DNA of 14,154 nt. It comes from NIOZ-UU13 sp041862635. Its GTDB lineage: Bacteria; Planctomycetota; Phycisphaerae; Sedimentisphaerales; Anaerobacaceae. Position 1 is the stretch's first letter, and the number at the start of each line of letters is the position of its first letter. A model generated the notes under the pieces. That model did no database searches and had not been told where the DNA came from. It saw only the letters and a program-made list of their open reading frames with translations. Both the position numbers and the translations under genes were made by a program. Positions 7,038 to 12,915 of the stretch are shown piece after piece. The stretch covers positions 1-14,154 of the forward strand of contig JBGVTO010000348.1 of NCBI GenBank assembly GCA_041862635.1. The letters are read 5' to 3'.

Positions 7038-7064
7038 TGCTAAGTAGTGAAGAACTACTTAGCA
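7038..7064 (+). terminator. Perfect 11-bp hairpin downstream of the protease gene
   Basis: TGCTAAGTAGT (7038-7048) pairs perfectly with ACTACTTAGCA (7054-7064) around a GAAGA loop, 21 nt after the S8 gene stop. It is the natural candidate for ending the ATPase-protease transcript, but no T-run follows, so Rho-independent activity is unsure. Confidence 0.45.
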
Positions 7065-7193
7065 AAGTAGAAAGCCCATCCTCCGACTCAAAAGCAGAAT
7101 TCTCTTAGATGCGCACTCCGAATGAGAAAACAGACGCGAAATTATCTCATGGGGTAAAATAACGGAAAAGGAGGGGGGAGGCAAGGGGAATTT

Positions 7194-7227
7194 TAGAGAA
7201 TTAGGGAATTAGAGAATTGGGGGATTA
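7194..7227. repeat. Short GAATTAGG/AGAGAATT simple repeats
   Basis: The words AGAGAATT and GGGAATT alternate and lead directly into the 31-bp array. No coding potential is evident. Confidence 0.5.
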
Positions 7228-7351
7228 GGTTATCAGATAATCAGGAAATCAGGGTGGAGGTTATCAGGTGATCGGGAAATCAGGGTGGAGGTTATCAGGG
7301 TAGCAGGATATCAGGATGGAGGTTATCAGGGTAGCAGGGTGTCAGGATTGC
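7228..7351. repeat. Four tandem 31-bp units beginning GGTTATCAG
   Basis: Units start at 7228, 7259, 7290 and 7321, each 31 bp, with a shared skeleton GGTTATCAGG-nn-A-n-CAGG and a TGGA ending in the first three. The last two share GGTTATCAGGGTAGCAGG exactly. There are no unique spacers, so this is not a CRISPR array. The same word is repeated at 2814-2869, on the other side of the ATPase-protease operon. Confidence 0.8.
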
Positions 7352-7353
7352 GA

Positions 7354-7391
7354 CCCCTGCTGCTTCGCGAAGGCGAAGCAAAACGCAGGGG
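7354..7391. repeat. Palindromic element, CCCCTGC / GCTTCGC type
   Basis: The outer stem CCCCTGC (7354-7360) pairs with GCAGGGG (7385-7391). The inner stem GCTTCGC (7362-7368) pairs with GCGAAGC (7373-7379). A closely related two-part palindrome occurs at 12742-12780, so this looks like a dispersed REP-like sequence. Confidence 0.65.
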
Positions 7392-7440
7392 CTAAAGGGG
7401 AAAAATCTTTATTGGCGAGGGAAGAAATTGCCGAAAATAA

Positions 7441-7469
7441 TTGACAGAGGTGGCTGGTTGTTGTATAAT
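7441..7469 (+). promoter_or_regulatory. Consensus sigma-70 promoter of the ilv operon
   Basis: TTGACA (7441-7446) and TATAAT (7464-7469) are perfect matches separated by the optimal 17 nt. Transcription would start near 7476, leaving a leader of about 290 nt before ilvB that contains the attenuator-like structure. Confidence 0.8.
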
Positions 7470-7526
7470 GCCTCTGTGTTTGTGTGAAAACATGCAAATA
7501 CGACCCTGAGACGTCCTTAGTATGGG

Positions 7527-7628
7527 ATGGTTACGGGATTATGGCAGGGTTTAGAATCTTCGGATGATTCGGCCGTATTCCTGCTGTTGAAACGGTTGAC
7601 TCGCCGGAAGGGCCCAGCAGAGCCATAA
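7527..7628 (+). CDS. Candidate leucine-rich leader peptide upstream of ilvB
   Basis: This 33-codon ORF lies between the consensus promoter and ilvB. It reads MVTGLWQGLESSDD, then SAVFLLLKRLTRR, ending KGPAEP. Six of the residues are leucine, including three consecutive codons (CTG CTG TTG, 7581-7589), and there are two valines. Known attenuators of branched-chain amino acid operons use such codon runs to stall ribosomes when the charged tRNA is scarce. The codons overlap RNA segment 1 of a set of alternative hairpins (next entry). Weak points: no good Shine-Dalgarno sequence precedes ATG 7527, and short ORFs arise by chance. It is too short for normal gene finding. I consider a regulatory leader role likely but unproven. 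Confidence 0.5.
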   Translation: MVTGLWQGLESSDDSAVFLLLKRLTRRKGPAEP

Positions 7629-7654
7629 TTGAGGGCTCCCGCAAAGCGGGGGCC
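7581..7654 (+). promoter_or_regulatory. Attenuator-like set of mutually exclusive hairpins
   Basis: Segment 1, CTGCTG (7581-7586, leucine codons), can pair with CAGCAG (7615-7620) in segment 2. Segment 2, GAGCC (7620-7624), can pair with GGCTC (7634-7638) in segment 3. Segment 3, GGCTCCCGC (7634-7642), can pair with GCGGGGGCC (7646-7654), segment 4, with one G-U. This 1:2, 2:3, 3:4 layout is that of ribosome-stalling attenuators: a ribosome held at the leucine codons would free segment 2 to block the 3:4 stem. The 3:4 hairpin has no immediate U-tract, which weakens the terminator reading, and its sequence resembles a dispersed palindrome at 1866-1888. Confidence 0.45.
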
Positions 7655-7767
7655 TGCCGGAATAACAAAAGGGTTTCTATCTTGTGAAGCCGGTGTGTGG
7701 AGCACAAGCTCGCCTGCCGGCGGCCATGGATAGGGCCCGTGGTGTTTATCAGGAAAGGAATAAAGAA

Positions 7768-9498
7768 ATGAAATCCAAAACCCGCACTTCGGCTGATTCA
7801 GCCGACAAATCCTCGATAAAAACAGGCGCACAAATCATCGTCGATACGCTCCTTGAACAGGGTGTCGATACAATGTTCGGTTATACGGGCGGTGTAGTGC
7901 TGCCTTTGTTCGACAGGCTGTATGATGCGCCGATTAATTTTGTAGTTCCGCGCCACGAACAGGGCGGATGTCATATGGCTGATGCGTATGCCCGCGCCAG
8001 TGGAAAAGTCGGCGTTGTAGTAGCAACCAGCGGACCGGGTGCATGCAACCTGGTTACCGGGCTTGCTACAGCAAATATGGATTCGATACCGGTAGTTGCC
8101 CTGACGGGACAGGTCCGCACGGAGCTTATCGGAAACGACGCATTCCAGGAAGCCGACACCACCGGCATCACCCGTCCGATTACGAAATACAACTGCATTA
8201 TCAAGGATGTTAAAGACGTGGCGCGTATTATTCGGGAGGCATTTTACATTGCATCGACCGGTCGGCCGGGTCCGGTGCTGGTTGATATGCCGGTTGACGT
8301 GGCGGTCAACAAGTGCAGTACCGGCGATCCTGTTGAGATGAAGCTGCCCGGCTATCGGGTTCGGACCAAAGGACACGCCAAACAGATATCAACGGCTGCG
8401 GAAGCGATAAATAAATCCAAGCAGCCTGTGCTTTATGTCGGCGGCGGTGTTATCAGCGCCAACGCAAGCCAGGAGTTAAGAGCCTTGGCGGAAAAGGCAC
8501 ATCTGCCCGTAACAATGACACTTTTAGGATTAGGCAGTTACGACCAAAGAAAGCCGGAATCTCTTGATATGCTCGGGATGCACGGCGCTGCGTATGCCAA
8601 TTATGCCGTACAGGAGTGCGATTTGTTGATTGCCGTCGGTGCCCGTTTTGACGACCGGGTTACGGGCAAAGTCGAGACGTTTGCTCCGCACGCGAAGATA
8701 ATCCATATCGATATTGACCCTTCGAGTATATCGAAGAATATTAACGTGGATATTCCTGTTGTGGGCGATGCCAAAGCCATCCTTGGCGAGCTGGTTAAAG
8801 AAGTTGAATACCGCCAGAGAAAAAGATGGTTCAATAAAATTGCCGAATGGAAGAAGAAGTTTTCCTTTCGGTATGACCAGGATTCATCGACGATTAAGCC
8901 GCAGTTCGTTGTTGAGGAGCTTTGCCGTCAGACCAAAAATGGGGCAATCGTAACAACGGGCGTCGGCCAAAATCAGATGTGGGCGGCCCAATTTTATAAA
9001 TTCATCAGACCCAGACAGCTCATAAGCTCCGGCGGACTTGGGACAATGGGCTACGGTCTGCCGGCCGCCATAGGCGCTCAGGTAGCTATGCCCGATGCCA
9101 CAGTTATTGATATTGACGGCGACCACAGTTTCAATATGACGATGACGGAACTTGCAACGGCGGTTGAGCACAATTTGCCGATAAATGTCTGTATCTTAAA
9201 TAACGGATATATGGGAATGGTTCGGCAGTGGCAGGAGCTTTTCTATAATAAGCGCTATTCCAAGAGCTATCTTTCCAATCCGGACTACGCGGTCATTGCG
9301 CGTGCGATGGGTGCGGTTGGGATTACTGTCGATAAAAAAGAAGATGTTCCCAAAGCGATCAAGCAGATGTTAGCGGAAAAGAAGCCTTGCGTTGTTGACT
9401 TTAGAATCGAGAGGGAGGAAAATGTCTGGCCGATGGTTCCGGCGGGCAAAAGTATAGATGAGATGAGCGGGCTTGATATATTGGAAAGGTTAATCTGA
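7768..9498 (+). CDS. ilvB: Acetolactate synthase, large (catalytic) subunit
   Basis: The 576-residue product joins two pyruvates to acetolactate, or pyruvate with 2-oxobutyrate to acetohydroxybutyrate. This is the first common step of valine, leucine and isoleucine synthesis, and it needs thiamine diphosphate (ThDP), Mg and FAD. The N-terminal ThDP-pyrimidine domain has GYTGGVVLPLFDRL (38-51) and the catalytic glutamate Glu64 in PRHEQGG, followed by ATSGPGACNLVTG. The central FAD/transhydrogenase-like domain contains ARFDDRVTGK. The C-terminal domain has the ThDP-diphosphate/Mg motif GDH at 451-453 to NN at 478-479, then GYMGMVRQWQ. Length is typical (about 560-600). ATG 7768 is chosen because AGGAAAGGAA (7751-7760) lies 7 nt upstream; GTG 7684 would add 28 residues with no ribosome site. 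The small subunit follows after 26 nt. An upstream consensus promoter and leucine-rich leader suggest amino acid control. Confidence 0.96.
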   Translation: MKSKTRTSADSADKSSIKTGAQIIVDTLLEQGVDTMFGYTGGVVLPLFDRLYDAPINFVVPRHEQGGCHMADAYARASGKVGVVVATSGPGACNLVTGLATANMDSIPVVALTGQVRTELIGNDAFQEADTTGITRPITKYNCIIKDVKDVARIIREAFYIASTGRPGPVLVDMPVDVAVNKCSTGDPVEMKLPGYRVRTKGHAKQISTAAEAINKSKQPVLYVGGGVISANASQELRALAEKAHLPVTMTLLGLGSYDQRKPESLDMLGMHGAAYANYAVQECDLLIAVGARFDDRVTGKVETFAPHAKIIHIDIDPSSISKNINVDIPVVGDAKAILGELVKEVEYRQRKRWFNKIAEWKKKFSFRYDQDSSTIKPQFVVEELCRQTKNGAIVTTGVGQNQMWAAQFYKFIRPRQLISSGGLGTMGYGLPAAIGAQVAMPDATVIDIDGDHSFNMTMTELATAVEHNLPINVCILNNGYMGMVRQWQELFYNKRYSKSYLSNPDYAVIARAMGAVGITVDKKEDVPKAIKQMLAEKKPCVVDFRIEREENVWPMVPAGKSIDEMSGLDILERLI

Positions 9499-9524
9499 TT
9501 TGAGCTTAGAAAGTTGGATGACAA

Positions 9525-10013
9525 ATGAAGCATATAATAAGTGCATTGGTTGAAAACAAGCCGGGCGTTCTTGCCCATGTTGCGGGGATGTTTGCGGCGC
9601 GGGCGTTTAATATTGATTCGCTGGTTGTCGGCCGAACCGAAGACCCCCAGTTGAGCCGGATGACGATTGTTGTTATCGGCGACGACAGGGTGCTCGAGCA
9701 GGTCCGTAAACAATTGGCCAGAATTGTTCCAGTCGTTAAGGTTCAGGATTTTGTCGGCCAGCCGGTAGTGGCACGTGACTTGATGCTTATAGCCATATCT
9801 GCTCCCCCGGAGAAACGGTCTGAAATCTTATCGCTGATAGAAATGTTCAGGGGCAAAGTTGTGGACATCGGCCAAAAGTTTGTTATGGTCGAAATCAGCG
9901 GGCCTGAGGCCAAGATTGAGGCCTTCATCAATGTGTGCAAGCCTTATGGGATTAAGAGCGTGGCGAGAACCGGGACAATAGCAATGCCGCGACATGCAAA
10001 AATTGAACCGTGA
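9525..10013 (+). CDS. ilvN: Acetolactate synthase, small (regulatory) subunit
   Basis: The 162-residue product begins with an ACT domain (about 3-78: ISALVENKPGVLAHVAGMF, then FNIDSLVVGRTEDPQLSRMTIVV). The second conserved domain (about 80-155) contains LMLIAISAPPEKRSEIL and ends EAFINVCKPYGIKSVARTGTIAMPR. This two-domain layout and length are standard for IlvN/IlvH proteins. They raise the activity of the catalytic subunit and bind valine as feedback inhibitor at the ACT interface. The gene follows ilvB by 26 nt with only a weak GGA-type ribosome site, so translation is probably coupled. The ACT glycine-rich turn (KPGVLAHVAGMF) is intact, so valine binding is plausible but not shown. A longer non-coding gap (235 nt) separates it from ilvC. 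The symbol could equally be ilvH by convention; the function is secure. Confidence 0.94.
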   Translation: MKHIISALVENKPGVLAHVAGMFAARAFNIDSLVVGRTEDPQLSRMTIVVIGDDRVLEQVRKQLARIVPVVKVQDFVGQPVVARDLMLIAISAPPEKRSEILSLIEMFRGKVVDIGQKFVMVEISGPEAKIEAFINVCKPYGIKSVARTGTIAMPRHAKIEP

Positions 10014-10074
10014 TTCGTATCACGTCAAGCACCAAACGAGAGGCGAAGGGGGGATTGGCATGCCTATAAATTCC

Positions 10075-10102
10075 TTGCCTAAACAGCAGCTTTTAATATA
10101 AT
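10075..10102 (+). promoter_or_regulatory. Possible internal promoter ahead of ilvC
   Basis: TATAAT (10097-10102) is a perfect -10 box, preceded at 16 nt by TTGCCT (10075-10080), four of six matches to the -35 consensus. It lies in the 235-nt gap between ilvN and ilvC and could give ilvC extra transcription. No other signal is seen in this gap. Confidence 0.4.
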
Positions 10103-10248
10103 GCGCAGGTGCGAAATCCGGCGGTTGAATGGATAACTCACCGTTTCACCGAATTCGAGCCGGGTTTCGGGTTTTGAAGAGTTTCAAGAGCAAGGATAGA
10201 CGGTTTAATAATTCCTGGAATACAAACAGAGTAAGGAGAATTGAAGCT

Positions 10249-11253
10249 ATGGCAGCAAAAATCTACTATGAAAAAGACGCTCCGATAAATGCGTTAAAGG
10301 GCAAAAATGTAGCGGTTATCGGTTACGGCAGTCAGGGCCATGCGCACAGTTTGAATCTGCGCGACAGCGGTATAGAAGTGGCGGTGGCTGAACTGGAAGG
10401 GACAGATAACTTTAAGCTCGCGACAGAGCACGGCTTTTCGCCAACCGACATAAAAACGGCTATGGACGGCGCGACGCTGATTATCGTAACCATTCCGGAT
10501 GAGATTCAAGCGAAAGTTTATGCTGATTCAATCGGCCCCAATCTGGTGGCCGGCCAGACGCTTGGCTTTTGTCACGGCTTTAATATTCATTTCAAGTATA
10601 TCGTCCCGCCGGAGACTGTTAACGTCGTGATGATTGCACCAAAGGGGCCGGGGCATCTGGTTCGCAGCGAGTTCGAAAAAGGCGGTGGTGTGCCAAACCT
10701 TGTGGCTGTCAAGCAGGATGCAACCGGCGATGCCAGGCAAATCGCCCTTGCCTGGGCAAATGGAATAGGTGGTGCCAGAGCGGGTATTATTGAAACGACA
10801 TATAAAGAAGAAACGGAAACAGACTTGTTCGGTGAACAGTGTGTTCTTTGCGGCGGTCTGACGGCTCTTATTAAGGCCGGCTTTGAAACGTTAGTAGAAG
10901 CCGGATACCAGCCTGAGATTGCTTATTTCGAATGTATGCATGAGGTGAAACTGATAGTTGACCTTATGTATCAGGGCGGGATGAGCTATATGCGGTACAG
11001 CATATCCAATACTGCCGAATACGGTGATTTGACCCGCGGGCCGAGAATTATTCCTGAGCAAACCAAAGCCGAGATGAAAAAAATACTGTCAGAGGTTACA
11101 TCCGGCGAATTCGCCAAAGAATGGGTAAACGAATACAAGTCAGGACTTAAAAACTTCAAAGCGCTATATGAAAAAGACCACAACAGCCAACTGGAAACGG
11201 TCGGGCGAAAATTGCGAAAGATGATGAAGTGGATTGATTCGAAAGAAGCCTAA
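10249..11253 (+). CDS. ilvC: Ketol-acid reductoisomerase, class I
   Basis: The 334-residue product converts acetolactate (or acetohydroxybutyrate) to the dihydroxy acid by Mg-dependent alkyl migration and NAD(P)H reduction, the step after IlvBN. The Rossmann domain has VAVIGYGSQGHAHSLNLRDSG (21-41). The active site shows His109 (FCHGFN), metal ligands Asp192 and Glu196 (TDLFGEQ), Glu228 and Glu232 (FECMHE), and Ser253 (SISNTAEYG). Class I length is normal. AAGGAG (10233-10238) supports ATG 10249; ATG 10129 would add 40 atypical residues. The cofactor loop after the second strand (AELEGTDNF, 47-55) lacks the Arg and Ser residues that usually hold the NADPH phosphate and carries Glu48, Glu50 and Asp53. 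NADH preference is therefore possible. No ilvD or leu genes follow in this window. Confidence 0.95.
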   Translation: MAAKIYYEKDAPINALKGKNVAVIGYGSQGHAHSLNLRDSGIEVAVAELEGTDNFKLATEHGFSPTDIKTAMDGATLIIVTIPDEIQAKVYADSIGPNLVAGQTLGFCHGFNIHFKYIVPPETVNVVMIAPKGPGHLVRSEFEKGGGVPNLVAVKQDATGDARQIALAWANGIGGARAGIIETTYKEETETDLFGEQCVLCGGLTALIKAGFETLVEAGYQPEIAYFECMHEVKLIVDLMYQGGMSYMRYSISNTAEYGDLTRGPRIIPEQTKAEMKKILSEVTSGEFAKEWVNEYKSGLKNFKALYEKDHNSQLETVGRKLRKMMKWIDSKEA

Positions 11254-11321
11254 AAGCAAGAAGAATGTTTCGAGAATCGTTATTCGAGACACGAAGTACG
11301 AAAGGCCGGAGGAAAGATGTT

Positions 11322-12230
11322 ATGAGGCGGACAAAACCAAAGCAAATTACGATTGTTGACTGCCGGTTCGCGGCGAAGAAATCAAAAATTGTAAGTCGTA
11401 AATCGGTGGTTGCAATGTGTATCTTCGCTGTTTTGCTTCTGGGTACTTTGCTGGGGGGCTGTTCCCCATGGGCCGGGTCTCGGCAGCTTTCCTATCAGGC
11501 GAAACTTTCAGCCCCCTATGACCAGATAAAGGTAAAACAGAGCATCATTCACGACACGGTGCCTAAAATTCAAAGGTTGCAAGATGAGCTTGAACCCGGT
11601 TTTGCAGAAGCTGAGCTGATTAGCCATGGCAAGAACGTGGTAGTCTCATTGGGACAAAGCAAAGATGGTTTCAAGACCTGGTTCAATATGGTTACTTTCC
11701 AGGAGAACGAATTGAATGCGGTACGCAAGTATTTCTTCTTCGTAGATGACGAGGCCAAGAGTTTTCAGCTTAGTCCCAATCAAGGCCTTAGGTTTGACTG
11801 CGAAATGGTAATAGGAGAAGAAATGCTTGCTGAGCCCGGCACAACCGAAAATGCAAGGCGAATTGCAATGCTGCGGAACATTTTAGACAATTTTCACAAG
11901 GATATAAATGAACTTAGTGAGGATACAGCCACCAACGAACAAGAGAATAAAATGCTTGATATTTGCAGGATGCTCATAAATCAAACATTTGAGGTGATTT
12001 TGCGCGAACTGGACAGCTCACCTGTGCTGGCAACGAGACTGAGCCAGCCCGGAGGTGTTGAATTCAATCACATTAATTTCGACAAGGGCAAAATCCAAAT
12101 GGTTGTCAGGGGAGATATTGTCACGGTCAAAATCCGCTTAGGCGCGTTTAAGCATATGATAGAAGTCAAAAAAAGCAAACCAAAAAAAGAGCGGGTACGT
12201 AAGCCGAGTTCTGTACCCCGCCACTGGTAG
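11322..12230 (+). CDS. Predicted lipoprotein of unknown function
   Basis: I do not recognise this 302-residue protein. It has a long basic N-terminal region (about 27 residues), a hydrophobic stretch MCIFAVLLLGTLLGGC and a lipobox-like LGGC with Cys47. It is therefore probably exported and lipid-anchored, or less likely held by one N-terminal membrane helix. The mature part is soluble and mixed, with SYQAKLSAPYDQIKVKQS, an acidic helical region (about 195-235), a C-terminal beta-rich part (VEFNHINFDKGKIQMVVRGD) and a very basic tail (KKSKPKKERVRK). ATG 11322 is chosen because GGAGGA (11308-11313) lies 8 nt upstream; ATG 11265 is in frame but lacks this. It begins 68 nt after ilvC and may share its transcript, though no functional link is evident. 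The phrase IVDCRF...SKIVSRKSV before the signal helix resembles translated intergenic repeats. Confidence 0.7.
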   Translation: MRRTKPKQITIVDCRFAAKKSKIVSRKSVVAMCIFAVLLLGTLLGGCSPWAGSRQLSYQAKLSAPYDQIKVKQSIIHDTVPKIQRLQDELEPGFAEAELISHGKNVVVSLGQSKDGFKTWFNMVTFQENELNAVRKYFFFVDDEAKSFQLSPNQGLRFDCEMVIGEEMLAEPGTTENARRIAMLRNILDNFHKDINELSEDTATNEQENKMLDICRMLINQTFEVILRELDSSPVLATRLSQPGGVEFNHINFDKGKIQMVVRGDIVTVKIRLGAFKHMIEVKKSKPKKERVRKPSSVPRHW

Positions 12231-12256
12231 CGGCGGATGGCGACCATTTATCTTGA

Positions 12257-12274
12257 CCAACTGTTGCCAGTTGG
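12257..12274. repeat. Small hairpin after the lipoprotein gene
   Basis: CCAACTG (12257-12263) pairs with CAGTTGG (12268-12274) around a TTGC loop, 26 nt after the lipoprotein stop. No T-run follows; a terminator role is possible but weakly supported. Confidence 0.35.
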
Positions 12275-12277
12275 CTC

Positions 12278-12385
12278 TCCCGCACCTATTTTGAGAAGCC
12301 AACGAAAATCCCTTACATAAGCATTTTTGGCAGCATCAAGCTTTATTTGCCGAATCAACAGTGGACTCTCAAAATAGGTGCGGGA
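12278..12385. repeat. Inverted-repeat element B (19-bp perfect arms)
   Basis: TCCCGCACCTATTTTGAGA (12278-12296) is perfectly complementary to 12367-12385, enclosing a 70-nt A+T-rich spacer. It shares the TCCCGCAC core and the following A-n-TTTG pattern with elements A (222-295) and C (12541-12652). No ORF is supported inside. Confidence 0.8.
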
Positions 12386-12404
12386 AGCAACCTACCCGCT
12401 GGCA

Positions 12405-12526
12405 GAGTCCGCCAAAAGGACGGCGGACTCACACTCGGGCCGAGTTGCCAGCTACTTGGTCTTGCAGGCGGTGGGGTTTGCCCTGCCGGCGTCGTCACCG
12501 ACGCCGCGGTGCGCTCTTACCGCACC
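12405..12526. repeat. Cluster of three small GC-rich hairpins
   Basis: GAGTCCGCC (12405-12413) pairs with GGCGGACTC (12422-12430). CGGCGTCG (12487-12494) pairs with CGACGCCG (12499-12506). GGTGCG (12508-12513) pairs with CGCACC (12521-12526). The TCCGCC/GGCGGA core of the first also occurs at 2506-2520. The stretch between elements B and C is non-coding as far as I can see. Confidence 0.6.
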
Positions 12527-12540
12527 ATTTCACCTTTGCC

Positions 12541-12652
12541 TCCCGCACTCACTTTGTAAATTCAAGGCTCAAACTTGTCTTTTAGCTGCTTTTTCTACGG
12601 GTGACATTCACCTTGCAGCTTGCAAGCTCGAACTCGCAAAGTGAGTGCGGGA
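12541..12652. repeat. Inverted-repeat element C (16-bp perfect arms)
   Basis: TCCCGCACTCACTTTG (12541-12556) is perfectly complementary to 12637-12652, with an 80-nt spacer containing the 12-bp palindrome AGCTTGCAAGCT (12617-12628). It is the third member of the TCCCGCAC family in this window. Overlapping open frames on the plus strand show no protein-like features. Confidence 0.8.
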
Positions 12653-12695
12653 TCGGCTGTGTATTTTCTGTGGCACTTTCCCGCGGGTTGCCCCG

Positions 12696-12780
12696 GGTGG
12701 CTGTTAGCCACCACCGTGCCCTGTCCTGCTCGGACTTTCCTCCCCCGCCTTTTTGCTTCGCAAAATCGAAGCAGCGGGGG
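12696..12780. repeat. GGTGGCT hairpin and a CCCCCGC/TGCTTCG palindrome
   Basis: GGTGGCT (12696-12702) pairs with AGCCACC (12706-12712). Then CCCCCGC (12742-12748) pairs with GCGGGGG (12774-12780), enclosing TGCTTCG (12754-12760) paired with CGAAGCA (12767-12773). The second structure is related to the element at 7354-7391. The remaining stretch to 12915 is A+T-rich and shows no gene or clear terminator for nadB. Confidence 0.6.
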
Positions 12781-12915
12781 CGGCCGCCCGACCCACTCTT
12801 TTTATTGACTGCTTATTATTTACTTTTGTCTATTCCGGTACCAACTACGAACTATTATAGCAAAAGTTTGCTTGATTTCCCACGGTTTTGTGGCTGATTA
12901 AAAATATTTAAGCAG

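Noticed and set aside
7228..7351. CRISPR-like array
   Set aside because: Tandem 31-bp units are contiguous with no unique spacers and no cas genes nearby.
7684..7767. 28-residue extension of IlvB from GTG 7684
   Set aside because: No ribosome site there; AGGAAAGGAA precedes ATG 7768 and the family homology starts after it.
7470..7767. T-box riboswitch in the ilv leader
   Set aside because: No T-box-like conserved segment (AGGGTGGNACCGCG) is present.
7798..8376. 192-codon minus-strand frame opposite ilvB
   Set aside because: It lies wholly antisense to a secure core gene and shows no protein family features.
10129..10248. 40-residue extension of IlvC from ATG 10129
   Set aside because: The residues do not resemble the family; AAGGAG supports ATG 10249 and gives the normal class I length.
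12347..12897. Several overlapping plus-strand frames of 62-98 codons
   Set aside because: They overlap each other in different frames across inverted repeats and have no ribosome sites or recognisable domains.
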